The position numbers were made by a program, and so were the translations under genes. A stretch of DNA of 64,000 nucleotides from NCBI RefSeq assembly GCF_014200175.1, contig NZ_JACHBD010000006.1, forward strand, positions 372,001 to 436,000. Direction: 5' to 3'. The notes under the pieces are model-generated. The model was not told where the DNA came from. It worked only from the letters and a program-made list of their open reading frames with translations, and did no database searches. This stretch comes from Rhizobium lentis. GTDB lineage: Bacteria; Pseudomonadota; Alphaproteobacteria; Rhizobiales; Rhizobiaceae. Shown here piece after piece: positions 28,502 through 37,416 of this stretch (positions are counted from its first letter, which is position 1; every line of letters begins with the position of its first letter).

Positions 28502-29170
28502 TCAATCGTGATCGTGATCGTGATGCGAGGGAAGATCGAGACCGAAGGTCTTGACGAGATCGGCCACCTGCTCCGGGCTGAGGAAGCGGGGATTGAGGTT
28601 GCGCAGCAGCAGATAGAGCTTCGCGGTTTCCTCCAGTTCCTCGGTTGCGAAGACCGCCGCCTCCAGGCTATCACCGGCGACGACGGGTCCATGATTGGCC
28701 AGAAGCACCGACGAATATTTGCCCGCCAGCCCGCGGATCGCATCGGCCACCGCCGGATCGCCGGGGCGATAATAGGGCACCAGCGCCGTTTCGCCGGCGC
28801 GCATGAGATAATATGGCGTCATCGGCGGCAAGGCGGCGCGCGGATCGATCTCCGGCAGCATGGTCAGCGCCACCGCATGGGTGGAATGAAGATGGACGAT
28901 GGCGCGAGCGCTGCCGCGCGTATCGTAGAGGGCCGTGTGCAGCGGGATTTCCTTGGTCGGTTTGTCGCCAGACAGGAGCCGGCCTTCATCATCGAGCCTT
29001 GAAATACGCGCCGGATCGAGAAAACCGAGCGAGGCGTTGGTCGGCGTGACCAGCCAGCCGCCGTCCTCCAGCCGCAACGATATATTGCCCGACGAGCCGG
29101 GCGTCAGCCCGCGCTCGAACAGCGAGCGGCCGTATCGGCAAATTTCTTCACGCTGGCGCGCGTCGGACAT
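28502..29170 (-). CDS. otnC: 3-oxo-tetronate 4-phosphate decarboxylase (class II aldolase family)
   Basis: 222 aa class II aldolase/adducin-fold protein. Features: LTPGSSGNISLRL near residue 25, the active-site KEIPLHTALYD, zinc histidines in IVHLHSTHAVALT and the later LLANHGPVV. In threonate catabolism OtnC converts 3-oxo-tetronate 4-phosphate to dihydroxyacetone phosphate and CO2. The partners LtnD, OtnI and OtnK lie at 31.8-34.8 kb, which fixes the assignment among class II aldolases. The C-terminus ends in HHDHDHD, an optional metal-binding tail. GGAGGAAGTGTC precedes the ATG. It follows the LacI gene by 16 bases on the minus strand. Confidence 0.85.
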   Translation of the reverse strand: MSDARQREEICRYGRSLFERGLTPGSSGNISLRLEDGGWLVTPTNASLGFLDPARISRLDDEGRLLSGDKPTKEIPLHTALYDTRGSARAIVHLHSTHAVALTMLPEIDPRAALPPMTPYYLMRAGETALVPYYRPGDPAVADAIRGLAGKYSSVLLANHGPVVAGDSLEAAVFATEELEETAKLYLLLRNLNPRFLSPEQVADLVKTFGLDLPSHHDHDHD

Positions 29171-29186
29171 GACACTTCCTCCAATA

Positions 29187-30203
29187 TCAGGCAGTTGCCC
29201 CCTCGATCAGTTCAAAGCCGAGATCGACGGCCTGGGGCGGCGCGTTGGCGACGATCAGCTGCGCGGCTATCTCACCCGTTGCCACGCGCGGCGTTCGGAT
29301 GGTCGACAAGGGTTGCGGTATCGCCCGGCCGATATCGAGGCCGTTATAGCCGAAAATGGCGAGCTGCGACGGGATCGAAATCCCTTGGGCGAGACAATGA
29401 AAATAACCGCCCAACGCCATGTCATCATTGGAAAAATAGACGGCATCCAAGGTCGCCCGTGCAAGCAGTCGCTCCAGCCCCAACCTGCCGTTGTCCACCG
29501 AGGAAGGACCGGCAAGAATTTCGTGGGCGACGACTGGGGTGCCGGCGGCATCGAGCGTTTCACAAAAGCTGGAAAAGCGTTTCCCGGCGCGGGTATCACG
29601 GTTCAGGTCGTGACCGACATAGCCGATCCGCCGGTAGCCGCGCCTAAGCAGAAAGGCGGCGCTCTCCCGCCCGGCCGCGCGGTTCGAGAAGCCGACCGCG
29701 ATGTCGAGCGCATCCCCATCCAGATCGAGCAGTTCCACGACCCGGCAGCCGCTGGCGCGCAGCATCTTCGCCGTGCCTTCGGTGTGTTCGAATCCTGCCA
29801 ACATCACCGCCGCCGGCCGCCAGGCGAGCATCGCAGCGGCGAGCGCTTCCTCCTTGCCCGGATCATAGTCGGTGACCGAAAAAACCGCCTGATATCGGTT
29901 TTCCTCCAGAACGGCGCTGGCGCCGCGCAGCACATCTGGAAAGACGATGTTGGACAGCGAAGGAATGACGAAAGCAACGAGGCGCGAACCGGTGGAGGCC
30001 AGCGTTCCGGCGATTCGGTTCGGCACATAGCCCAACCGTTCGACGGCGGCCATCACCCGCTCCCGGGTCTTGCCTGAAAACGAGCCATGATTGCGCAGCA
30101 CGCGCGAGACCGTGCTCTCGCCGACGCCGGCCGCTTCCGCGACCTCTGCAAGGGTCACCGTCGCCTGGTGTTTGAATTCCATAGTCAATTTTGAACCCGA
30201 CAT
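29187..30203 (-). CDS. LacI-family repressor of the threonate cluster
   Basis: 338 aa. N-terminal LacI helix-turn-helix (VTLAEVAEAAGVGESTVSRV) plus hinge helix RLGYVPNRIAGTLAS, then a periplasmic-binding-protein-like effector domain (LVAFVIPSLSNIVFP; YFSNDDMALGGYFHC; AIFGYNGLDIG). The start at 30203 has GGAAG seven bases upstream; the alternative at 30179 has none. Three near-identical palindromes stand 89-158 bases upstream, between this gene and the divergent transporter, and are its likely operators. It is co-oriented with otnC, so it probably controls both arms of the cluster, including itself. Confidence 0.9.
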   Translation of the reverse strand: MSGSKLTMEFKHQATVTLAEVAEAAGVGESTVSRVLRNHGSFSGKTRERVMAAVERLGYVPNRIAGTLASTGSRLVAFVIPSLSNIVFPDVLRGASAVLEENRYQAVFSVTDYDPGKEEALAAAMLAWRPAAVMLAGFEHTEGTAKMLRASGCRVVELLDLDGDALDIAVGFSNRAAGRESAAFLLRRGYRRIGYVGHDLNRDTRAGKRFSSFCETLDAAGTPVVAHEILAGPSSVDNGRLGLERLLARATLDAVYFSNDDMALGGYFHCLAQGISIPSQLAIFGYNGLDIGRAIPQPLSTIRTPRVATGEIAAQLIVANAPPQAVDLGFELIEGATA

Positions 30204-30291
30204 GAGGCAGCTTCCGGCGCGAAGCGGTCTGACAACACCGTCTCTAGGCCGGCTTCATTTTTCACTACTTCAGGCAATAAGCAAGATTTTT

Positions 30292-30361
30292 TTGGCAGCG
30301 CTGCCAATTTGTAGTTGGCAGCGCTGCCAAAATGAACTAACAAGAATGGCAGCGCTGCCAA
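30292..30361. promoter_or_regulatory. Triple LacI-type operator array
   Basis: Three 16-bp palindromes: TTGGCAGCGCTGCCAA at 30292-30307 and 30315-30330, and ATGGCAGCGCTGCCAA at 30346-30361. The central CG and dyad shape are those of LacI-family operators. Starts are 23 and 31 bases apart, close to two and three helical turns, so three dimers could bind on roughly one face. The array lies in the 220-base gap between the repressor gene and the MFS transporter. Confidence 0.88.
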
Positions 30362-30423
30362 AAGGCTGAGCGTGCTGCGGGAGGACCTGTCGGAAACCGC
30401 GGCAACGATCGGAGGAGAGAATC

Positions 30424-31740
30424 ATGACGCTGCATACAGAGGCGCCAATCGCTGGCGCGTATCCCGCAGAGGCGACGGAAGACTGGGCCTATGGCAAGGT
30501 ATTCTGGCGCATCGTGCCGTTTTTGATGTTGTGTTACGTCGTCGCTTATCTCGACCGCGTCAATGTCGGCTTCGCCAAGCTGCAGATGTCGAGCGAGCTC
30601 GGCCTCTCGGAAGCAGCCTATGGAATCGGCGCCGGCATTTTCTTCATCGGCTATTTCCTGTTTGAAGTGCCGAGCAATATCATCATGAACAAGGTCGGCG
30701 CGCGGGTCTGGATCGCCCGCATCATGATCACCTGGGGCGTCATTTCCGCCGCCTTCATGTTCACCTCGTCGGAAACCGTCTTCTATGTCCTGCGCTTCCT
30801 GCTGGGCGTGGCCGAGGCAGGATTTTTCCCCGGCATCATTTTATATCTGACATCCTGGTATCCGGCGCACCGCCGCGCCAAGATCATCACAACCTTCATG
30901 TCCGCCATCCCAGTATCCGCCATTTTCGGCAATCCGCTTTCGGGCCTTCTGATGGACAGCTTTCACGGAACGCACGGGCTTTCCGGCTGGCAGTGGATGT
31001 TCCTGATCGAAGCCGTTCCGGCCATTCTTTTCGGCGTCGCGACGTTCTTTTATCTTGATGATAGGATCGCTGACGCGACGTGGCTGGATGATGAGGAAAA
31101 GCGGGTGCTGACGGCCAATATCGAGGCGGAAAATCAGGCCAAGACGGCAAGCCCGCACAGCATCTCGGGCACGCTGACCGACCGTCACGTCTGGCTGATG
31201 TGCCTAATTTATTTCTGCTTCGTGCTCGGGCAATATGGCCTGAATTTCTGGATGCCGACCATCGTGAAGGCCTCGGGCGTCAGCGGAAATCTCAATATCG
31301 GCCTCATCTCCGCCATTCCCTATATCTGCACATTCGTCGCCATGCTGGCGCTCGGGCGTTCTGCAGACAGGTTGCGCGAACGCCGGTGGCATCTCGTCGT
31401 TCCGGCTCTCATCGCCGCCGGCGGCTTCATTGCCGCAACGATCGCGACGAGCACAACGGTGTCGATCATCTGCCTCTCGCTGGCCGCTGCGGGCGCCATC
31501 AGCTGCGCACCGCTTTTCTGGTCGCTTCCGACCGCTTTCCTCGCCGGCACGGGCGCTGCGGCCGGCATCGCCTGGATCAATTCGGTCGGCAATCTCGCCG
31601 GGTTCCTCGGACCGTTTCTAGTCGGCTATCTGAAGGACTTCACCGGCACCAACAGCGCCGGCATGTATCTGCTGGCGGCCGCACTGGTCATCGGTTCGCT
31701 GGCCGTGTTGACGGTCCCGGCGAAAACCGTCAATCGCTAA
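30424..31740 (+). CDS. MFS anion:cation symporter, probable threonate/tetronate uptake carrier
   Basis: 438 aa with twelve predicted membrane helices, of the phthalate permease/tartrate transporter (ACS) family: VAYLDRVNVGFAKLQM in helix 1, GYFLFEVPSNIIM in helix 2, FLLGVAEAGFFPGIILYLT in helix 4, and a long central cytoplasmic loop around residue 230. This family imports small hydroxy-acid anions. GGAGGAGAGAATC precedes the ATG. Its promoter region carries the LacI operators, and ltnD follows after a hairpin, so the carrier very likely brings in the four-carbon sugar acid used by LtnD, OtnI, OtnK and OtnC. Confidence 0.88.
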   Translation: MTLHTEAPIAGAYPAEATEDWAYGKVFWRIVPFLMLCYVVAYLDRVNVGFAKLQMSSELGLSEAAYGIGAGIFFIGYFLFEVPSNIIMNKVGARVWIARIMITWGVISAAFMFTSSETVFYVLRFLLGVAEAGFFPGIILYLTSWYPAHRRAKIITTFMSAIPVSAIFGNPLSGLLMDSFHGTHGLSGWQWMFLIEAVPAILFGVATFFYLDDRIADATWLDDEEKRVLTANIEAENQAKTASPHSISGTLTDRHVWLMCLIYFCFVLGQYGLNFWMPTIVKASGVSGNLNIGLISAIPYICTFVAMLALGRSADRLRERRWHLVVPALIAAGGFIAATIATSTTVSIICLSLAAAGAISCAPLFWSLPTAFLAGTGAAAGIAWINSVGNLAGFLGPFLVGYLKDFTGTNSAGMYLLAAALVIGSLAVLTVPAKTVNR

Positions 31741-31746
31741 ATTACA

Positions 31747-31774
31747 GCCCCTCCGGGACGGCTTCCGGAGGGGC
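31747..31774 (+). terminator. Hairpin between transporter and ltnD
   Basis: Perfect 10-bp stem (31747-31756 with 31765-31774) and an eight-base loop, six bases after the transporter stop. The following AGGGATCTTT is a poor U-tract, so it may only attenuate or stabilise mRNA inside the operon. Confidence 0.5.
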
Positions 31775-31809
31775 AGGGATCTTTCCTCACGAGACTGGAG
31801 AACCTCCTC

Positions 31810-32754
31810 ATGACACCGCTTGCTGAAAACCCGGGCCTTGCCGTCGTCGTGGCCGTTATCGGTCTTGGTTCCATGGGGCTGGGAATGGCCCGATCGATGA
31901 AGCGCGCAGGCCTCGACGTCATTGGATATGACATAACCCCGGCAGCGGTGGACCGCTTCGCCACCGAAGGCGGGCGCGGCGCGGCGACCCCAGCCGACGC
32001 CGCCAAGGACGCCGATATCGTCGTCTCCGTGGTGGTCAACGGCGCGCAGACCGAGACCGTTCTGTTCGGACCGCAGGGCGCTGCGGATACGATGAAGCCT
32101 GGCGCCGTCTTCATCTCGTCGGCAACCATGGATCCAGCTATCGCGCGCGATCTGGCGGGGCGGACGGAGGCCCTCGGCCTGCACTATCTCGACGCGCCGA
32201 TTTCAGGTGGCGCGGCCAAGGCCGCGCTTGGCGAGCTGACGATCATGGCTTCCGGCTCCAGGCAGGCGTTCGATAGGGCCCGCCCCGCCCTCGATGCCAT
32301 GGCCGGCAAGGTCTACGAGCTCGGCGACGCCGCCGGAACAGGCGCTGCGTTCAAGATGATCAACCAGCTTCTCGCCGGCGTGCACATCGCAGCCGCATGC
32401 GAGGCGATAAGCTTTGCCGCCAAGCAGGGCCTCGACCTCGACATGGTTTATGAGGTCATCACCGCCTCGGCCGGCAATTCCTGGATGTTCGAAAATCGCG
32501 TCCCGCATGTGCTGGCCGGGGACTATACGCCGCTCAGCAGCATCGAGATTTTCGTCAAGGATCTCGGCATCGTCCAGGATATGGCCCGTTCGCAACGTTA
32601 TCCGGCACCGCTCGCGGCAGCGGCCCTGCAAATGTACCTGGCGGCGGCAGGCGCCGGCATGGGCCGTGACGACGATTCCTCGCTCGCCCGGCTCTATGCC
32701 CAGCTTTCCGGCGCGCAATTGCCCGCCCCGGCCAAAGAACCGCAGAGCCGATAA
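31810..32754 (+). CDS. ltnD: L-threonate dehydrogenase
   Basis: 314 aa, beta-hydroxyacid dehydrogenase family. NAD loop VIGLGSMGLGMARS near residue 18, substrate motif DAPISGGAAKAALGELTIM, catalytic lysine K182 in GAAFKMINQLLAG. LtnD oxidises threonate at C2 to 2-oxo-tetronate. OtnI and OtnK follow directly, which separates it from other family members such as 3-hydroxyisobutyrate or tartronate semialdehyde enzymes. The ribosome site GGAG stands nine bases before the ATG. Stereochemistry (L- or D-threonate, or erythronate) cannot be read from sequence. Confidence 0.87.
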   Translation: MTPLAENPGLAVVVAVIGLGSMGLGMARSMKRAGLDVIGYDITPAAVDRFATEGGRGAATPADAAKDADIVVSVVVNGAQTETVLFGPQGAADTMKPGAVFISSATMDPAIARDLAGRTEALGLHYLDAPISGGAAKAALGELTIMASGSRQAFDRARPALDAMAGKVYELGDAAGTGAAFKMINQLLAGVHIAAACEAISFAAKQGLDLDMVYEVITASAGNSWMFENRVPHVLAGDYTPLSSIEIFVKDLGIVQDMARSQRYPAPLAAAALQMYLAAAGAGMGRDDDSSLARLYAQLSGAQLPAPAKEPQSR

Positions 32755-32765
32755 GGAATATCGAT

Positions 32766-33542
32766 ATGCCCGCTTTCGCCGCCAACCTGACAATGATGTT
32801 CAACGAATGGGACTTCCTCGACCGCTTCGACGCCGCAGCCGACGCGGGTTTTTCCGCCGTCGAGTACCTCTTTCCCTACGAGGCTGCACCGGAGGCCATT
32901 GCCGAACGGCTTGCCCGCAACAATCTGCGGCAGGCTTTGTTCAATCTGCCGCCGGGCGACTGGAGTGCGGGCGAGCGCGGCATCGCGGCCTTTCCCGGAC
33001 GGTTCGACGACCTCAAAGCGGATGTCGAGCGGGCATTGGACTATGCGGCGGCGACGCGCGTCAGGCGATTGCACCTGATGGCGGGTATCGCCGATCCACA
33101 CGATCAGGAGGCCGCCTCTTCCTACCGGCGCTCCGTCGCCTACACTGCCGGCCGGCTTGCGGAAAAAGGCATCGATCTCCTGCTGGAGCCGATCAATGGG
33201 CGCAACATGCCGGGATATTTCCTCAACGACTTCGCGATCGCCGAGCGGCTGATCGCCGAATGCGGCCTGCCGAATCTGAAGCTGCAGTTCGACATCTATC
33301 ACCGTCAGATCCTCCATGGCGACGTCACGATGGCATTGCGGCGGCTGCTGCCGATCACCGGCCACATCCAGATCGCCAGCGTGCCGTCACGCAACGAGCC
33401 GGACGGGGAGGAGCTGAACTATCCCTACCTGTTCGGCGAAATCGACCGGCTGGGTTATGACGGCTTCATCGGCTGCGAATATATCCCGCGCGGCCAGACC
33501 CTGGACGGCCTTGGGTGGTTCAAACCTTTTGCAAGGAACTAG
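32766..33542 (+). CDS. otnI: 2-oxo-tetronate isomerase (hydroxypyruvate isomerase family)
   Basis: 258 aa TIM-barrel isomerase of the Hyi/OtnI group. Metal-site and family motifs: FAANLTMMFNEWDFLDRF at the N-terminus, LHLMAGIAD, DLLLEPINGRNMPGYF, QFDIYHRQILHGD and FIGCEYIPRG at the end. The conserved Glu, Asp, His and Glu ligands of the barrel are all present in these segments. It moves the keto group from C2 to C3 so that OtnK can phosphorylate. It starts 11 bases after ltnD and ends three bases before otnK. Confidence 0.87.
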   Translation: MPAFAANLTMMFNEWDFLDRFDAAADAGFSAVEYLFPYEAAPEAIAERLARNNLRQALFNLPPGDWSAGERGIAAFPGRFDDLKADVERALDYAAATRVRRLHLMAGIADPHDQEAASSYRRSVAYTAGRLAEKGIDLLLEPINGRNMPGYFLNDFAIAERLIAECGLPNLKLQFDIYHRQILHGDVTMALRRLLPITGHIQIASVPSRNEPDGEELNYPYLFGEIDRLGYDGFIGCEYIPRGQTLDGLGWFKPFARN

Positions 33543-33545
33543 ACG

Positions 33546-34826
33546 ATGGCTATATCGCTTGGATCGATCGCAGACGACTATACGGGCGCGTCGGATCTCG
33601 CCAACACGCTGACGAAGAACGGACTGCGCACGGTGCAGACGGTCGGCATTCCCGATCCGTCGCTCGCACTGCCGGATATCGATGCTGTGGTCGTTTCGCT
33701 GAAAATCCGCTCCGTTCCGGCTTCGGAGGCCGTGAACGCTGCAACCGAAGCTGAGCGCTGGCTGCGCCAGCAGGGCGCAGGCCATGTGCTTTACAAGATC
33801 TGCTCGACCTTCGATTCCACCGATGCCGGCAATATCGGCCCCGTCACCGAGGCTTTGAGCGAGGCGGCGGGCGGCGGCGGCGTGCTGGTTACACCGGCCT
33901 TCCCGGAAACAGGGCGCACCGTCTATCTCGGCCACCTCTTCGTCGGCGGCCAGCCATTGAACGAAAGCCCGCTCAAGGACCATCCGCTGAACCCGATGCA
34001 CGACGCCAATCTCGTGCGCGTTCTTGCCCGGCAATCGCGCGGTGCCGTCGGATTGATCGATCTGGCGGCCATCGCCGCCGGAGCGGCCGCCGCCAAGGCG
34101 AAGCTCGATGCCCTTGCCAGGACGGGCGCGACCATGGCTATCGCCGACGCGATTTTCGAACGGGATCTGGAAACGCTGGGCGAAATCGCGCTGGAAACGC
34201 CGGTATCCACCGGGGCGTCCGGCCTCGGCCTCGGCCTTGCCCGCGCGCTTGTCCGTTCCGGCCGGATCTCCGGCAGCGCGACAGGTGAAGACGTCATTCG
34301 CCCTGTGGGCGGGCTTTCAGCGATCATTGCCGGCAGCTGTTCGAAGGCGACGCTGCGCCAGATCGACGTCGCTGAACGAGTCATGCCCGTGCTGCGGCTT
34401 GATCCGGAGCGGCTGCTGGCCGCCGGTCCGGATCAGATCGCCGCGGCGATTTCCTGGGCCGGTGACCGCATTTCTGCTGGCCCGGTCGTGGTCGCCGCGA
34501 GCGCGGCACCCGAAACCGTATCCCGGCTGCAATCGCAATATGGGCGGGAGGCCTCCGGCCACGCGATCGAGACCGCCACATCGATCATCGCCGCCGAACT
34601 GGTGGAGAGAGGCGTGCGGCGCCTCGTGGTCGCAGGCGGCGAAACCTCGGGAGCCGCAGTCGACAGGCTCGCCATTCCAGCCTTTCTGATCGGCCCCGAA
34701 ATTGCTCCCGGGGTGCCGGTGCTGCGTACGGTCGGCAATACGCAGGGCGACATGCTGCTGGCGTTGAAATCAGGAAATTTCGGCGGCGAGGATTTCTTCG
34801 CCGCTGCGCTGGCGATGATGCGGTGA
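33546..34826 (+). CDS. otnK: 3-oxo-tetronate kinase (four-carbon acid sugar kinase)
   Basis: 426 aa, the two-domain DUF1537-type sugar-acid kinase. The N-terminal domain begins SLGSIADDYTGASDLANTL and contains the substrate segment YKICSTFDSTDAGNIGP; the C-terminal nucleotide domain has IIAGSCSKATLRQ and the glycine-rich VVAGGETSGAAVD. It phosphorylates 3-oxo-tetronate at the 4-hydroxyl, the substrate of OtnC. AAGGA lies eight bases before the ATG, in the end of otnI. It is the last gene of the threonate plus-strand operon. Confidence 0.9.
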   Translation: MAISLGSIADDYTGASDLANTLTKNGLRTVQTVGIPDPSLALPDIDAVVVSLKIRSVPASEAVNAATEAERWLRQQGAGHVLYKICSTFDSTDAGNIGPVTEALSEAAGGGGVLVTPAFPETGRTVYLGHLFVGGQPLNESPLKDHPLNPMHDANLVRVLARQSRGAVGLIDLAAIAAGAAAAKAKLDALARTGATMAIADAIFERDLETLGEIALETPVSTGASGLGLGLARALVRSGRISGSATGEDVIRPVGGLSAIIAGSCSKATLRQIDVAERVMPVLRLDPERLLAAGPDQIAAAISWAGDRISAGPVVVAASAAPETVSRLQSQYGREASGHAIETATSIIAAELVERGVRRLVVAGGETSGAAVDRLAIPAFLIGPEIAPGVPVLRTVGNTQGDMLLALKSGNFGGEDFFAAALAMMR

Positions 34827-34973
34827 CAAGGTTTGCGAAGGGCTCGGTCCTCCAGCATAAGATGCGGCGACCCGTGATCGCAAAGCCATAAGATACTGCC
34901 TCAACCACGGCCTTCAGACGATCTGCCCGCCGGCGCTCCGGCAGACTGGCGGGCAGAACATCAAGGACGGCCC

Positions 34974-35810
34974 ATGCAAACACGTCAAATCGAAATCGCC
35001 GCGTTCAGGCCCGACCATCTCGACGCCGCCCTCGCGCTCTCCCGACAGGCAGGCTGGCCGCATCGGGTGGAAGAATGGCAGATGGCCCTCTCCTTGAGCG
35101 AGGGGATGGTCGCAATCGAAGACAATAGGGTCGTCGGCACCGTTCTCGTCACGCCATACAAGCAAGATTGCGCGACGATCAACATGGTCATCGTCGACGA
35201 AACGATGCGCGGCCGCGGCCTCGGCCGCAGCCTGATGGACGCCGCGCTGCAGATCGCAGGCGATCGGTCGCTGAGGCTAGTCGCGACGACGGCCGGCCTG
35301 CCGCTCTATCAAAAGCTTGGTTTTCACGAAACCGGAACCGTGCTGCAGCACCAGGGCCTTGCCGGAGACATTCCTGCGCCGGCCGGCACGGACGTCGCCA
35401 CTGCCGACGATCTCCGTGCCATCATGGCGCTCGATCATCTTGCCTTCGGCGCCGACCGTGAAGACCTGCTCTCCTATCTCGCCAAAGTCGGCGAATTTGC
35501 CGTCATTCGCCGCGACGGCGGCGTTTCAGGCTTTGCCTGCCTGCGTGCCTTCGGGCGCGGCGAGGTGATCGGACCTGTGGTTGCCGCGGATATCGAGGAT
35601 GCCATGAAGCTCATCGAACATCACATCGCCAGGCGGCCAGGACACTTCCTGAGGGTGGATACCACGGCGAAGACCGGACTCTCTCCGTGGCTCGCGGACC
35701 ATGGTTTCGTCCATGTCGGCGGTGCTATCGCGATGATAAAACCGTCTGCCCATCACGCCGCCGCCCGGGCCGCCACCACATTTGCCCTTGCCAGCCAGGC
35801 ATTTGGCTGA
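34974..35810 (+). CDS. Tandem-GNAT N-acetyltransferase (paralogue of 18391-19293)
   Basis: 278 aa. N-terminal GNAT domain with GWPHRVEEWQMALSL, INMVIVDETMRGRGLGRSL (acetyl-CoA loop) and GLPLYQKLGFHETG; the C-terminal half is a second GNAT-like fold with LDHLAFGADREDLL, FGRGEVIGPVVA and HFLRVDTTAKTG. Architecture and motifs parallel the protein at 18.4 kb. AAGGA precedes the ATG. It ends 11 bases before the aminotransferase gene, so the two are probably co-transcribed. The acceptor may be the amine handled by that aminotransferase; this is inference from position. Confidence 0.82.
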   Translation: MQTRQIEIAAFRPDHLDAALALSRQAGWPHRVEEWQMALSLSEGMVAIEDNRVVGTVLVTPYKQDCATINMVIVDETMRGRGLGRSLMDAALQIAGDRSLRLVATTAGLPLYQKLGFHETGTVLQHQGLAGDIPAPAGTDVATADDLRAIMALDHLAFGADREDLLSYLAKVGEFAVIRRDGGVSGFACLRAFGRGEVIGPVVAADIEDAMKLIEHHIARRPGHFLRVDTTAKTGLSPWLADHGFVHVGGAIAMIKPSAHHAAARAATTFALASQAFG

Positions 35811-35821
35811 TCGGAGATCCA

Positions 35822-37198
35822 ATGTACAGCAATTCACTCATCGAACTCGATCGCGCCCATCTCATTCATCCCGTGGCCTCCTACCGCAGTCATGAAAAGC
35901 ATGGCGTGCGCGTGCTTGCGTCAGCCAAGGGCGCAACAGTCACCGATGCCTCCGGCAAACAGCTGATCGACGGCTTTGCCGGCCTCTGGTGCGTCAATGC
36001 CGGTTACGGTCACGAAAGCATCGTCGAAGCGGCGGCCCGGCAGATGCGGGAGCTTCCCTATGCAACCGCCTATTTCGGCCTCGGCTCCGAGCCGGCGATC
36101 CGGCTTGCCTCAGAACTCGCCGACCGGGCGCCGGGCGATCTCAACCATGTGTACTTCACGCTCGGCGGCTCCGACGCAGTGGACAGCACGATCCGGTTCA
36201 TCCGTTACTACTGGAACGCCAAAGGGCAGCCTCGGCGCGATCAGTTCATCTCAGTCGAACAGGGTTATCACGGCTCCTCGACAGTCGGCGCGGGCTTGAC
36301 CGCCTTGCCTGCCTTCCATGCCGGTTTTGGCATCCCCTTCGACTGGCAGCATAAGATTCCGTCTCATTACGCCTACCGCAACCCTGTCGGTGATGATCCG
36401 CAGGCGATCATCGAAGCCTCGCTCGCGGCGCTGAAAAGCAAGGTCGAGGCGATCGGGCCGGAGCGCGTCGCCGCCTTCTATGCGGAACCGATCCAGGGTT
36501 CGGGCGGCGTCCTTGTGCCGCCGAAAGGCTGGCTGAAGGCGATGCGCGAATTCTGCCGCGCGCACGACATCCTTTTCGTGGCCGATGAGGTAATCACCGG
36601 CTTTGGCCGCACCGGGCCGCTTTTTGCCTGCAGCGATGAAGGGGTCGTGCCGGATTTTATGACCACCGCCAAGGGCCTAACCTCCGGCTACGTCCCGATG
36701 GGCGCCGTCTTCATGGCCGACCACGTCTATGAAACGATTGCCGAGGGGGCGGGCGCCACCGCTATCGGTCACGGCTACACCTATTCGGCCCATCCCGTCA
36801 GTGCCGCCGTCGGCCTCGAAGTGTTGAAGCTTTACGAAAACGGCCTGCTCGACAATGGCGTCAGGGCCGGGGCGCGGCTGATGCGGGGCCTCCAGTCGCT
36901 GAGAGATCACCCGCTCGTGGGCAATGTTCGCGGCCGCGGCATGCTCGCCGCCGTCGAGCTCGTCGTCGACAAAATCGACAAGACGCCGCTGCCGGCATCC
37001 GCTGAACCCGCCCGCCGGATCTTCGATCGCGCCTGGGAGAACGGCCTCGTCATCCGCGCCTTCGCCAACGGCGTCCTCGGTTATGCGCCGCCGCTATGCT
37101 GCACCGAAACGGAAATCGATGCGATCGTCGAGCGCACGCGCATGACGCTGGACGAGACGCTCGATGACCCGGATGTCCGCCGGGCGCTGCGGGCTTGA
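35822..37198 (+). CDS. Class III PLP-dependent aminotransferase (omega-amino acid/diamine:pyruvate type)
   Basis: 458 aa from the ATG at 35822 (preceded by GGAGATCC); the frame is open back to 35687 inside the GNAT gene. Fold-type I signatures: FAGLWCVNAGYGHESIV, the YHGSS turn for PLP phosphate, FVADEVITGFGRTG carrying the PLP aspartate, and the Schiff-base lysine K284 in TTAKGLTSGYVPMGAV. This subgroup transfers the terminal amino group of beta-alanine, putrescine and similar compounds to pyruvate. A HAD protein and a peptide-type ABC importer follow on the same strand. Confidence 0.88.
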   Translation: MYSNSLIELDRAHLIHPVASYRSHEKHGVRVLASAKGATVTDASGKQLIDGFAGLWCVNAGYGHESIVEAAARQMRELPYATAYFGLGSEPAIRLASELADRAPGDLNHVYFTLGGSDAVDSTIRFIRYYWNAKGQPRRDQFISVEQGYHGSSTVGAGLTALPAFHAGFGIPFDWQHKIPSHYAYRNPVGDDPQAIIEASLAALKSKVEAIGPERVAAFYAEPIQGSGGVLVPPKGWLKAMREFCRAHDILFVADEVITGFGRTGPLFACSDEGVVPDFMTTAKGLTSGYVPMGAVFMADHVYETIAEGAGATAIGHGYTYSAHPVSAAVGLEVLKLYENGLLDNGVRAGARLMRGLQSLRDHPLVGNVRGRGMLAAVELVVDKIDKTPLPASAEPARRIFDRAWENGLVIRAFANGVLGYAPPLCCTETEIDAIVERTRMTLDETLDDPDVRRALRA

Positions 37199-37199
37199 G

Positions 37200-37232
37200 A
37201 ATACCGCGAAAATGCCAGATTCGGTATTTTGT
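37200..37232 (+). terminator. Weak hairpin after the aminotransferase gene
   Basis: AATACCG/CGGTATT arms (37200-37206 with 37222-37228) with a 15-base loop and TTGTG after the stem, starting two bases after the stop codon. The stem is short. The remaining ~185 bases to the next gene show no other clear structure. Confidence 0.35.
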
Positions 37233-37416
37233 GCCGCTCCATGGCGTCTTTTCGGAGAATCCGGCGCAGCGCAGGTGACAAACTGAAATCAACGAAAGGC
37301 CCGGATCCCGACGAATGCGGGCCTTCCATACAAGAGCGGGACAATGATCCCGCCGGGAACAGAATATCTTCTTTGAGAAGCGTGCTCCCATCGGAGCCGA
37401 ACACAGGGGAATTCAC

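Noticed and set aside
28504..28526. Short tandem repeat ATCGTG as a possible regulatory or CRISPR-like repeat
   Set aside because: It lies inside otnC and is explained by the alternating His/Asp codons of the C-terminal tail.
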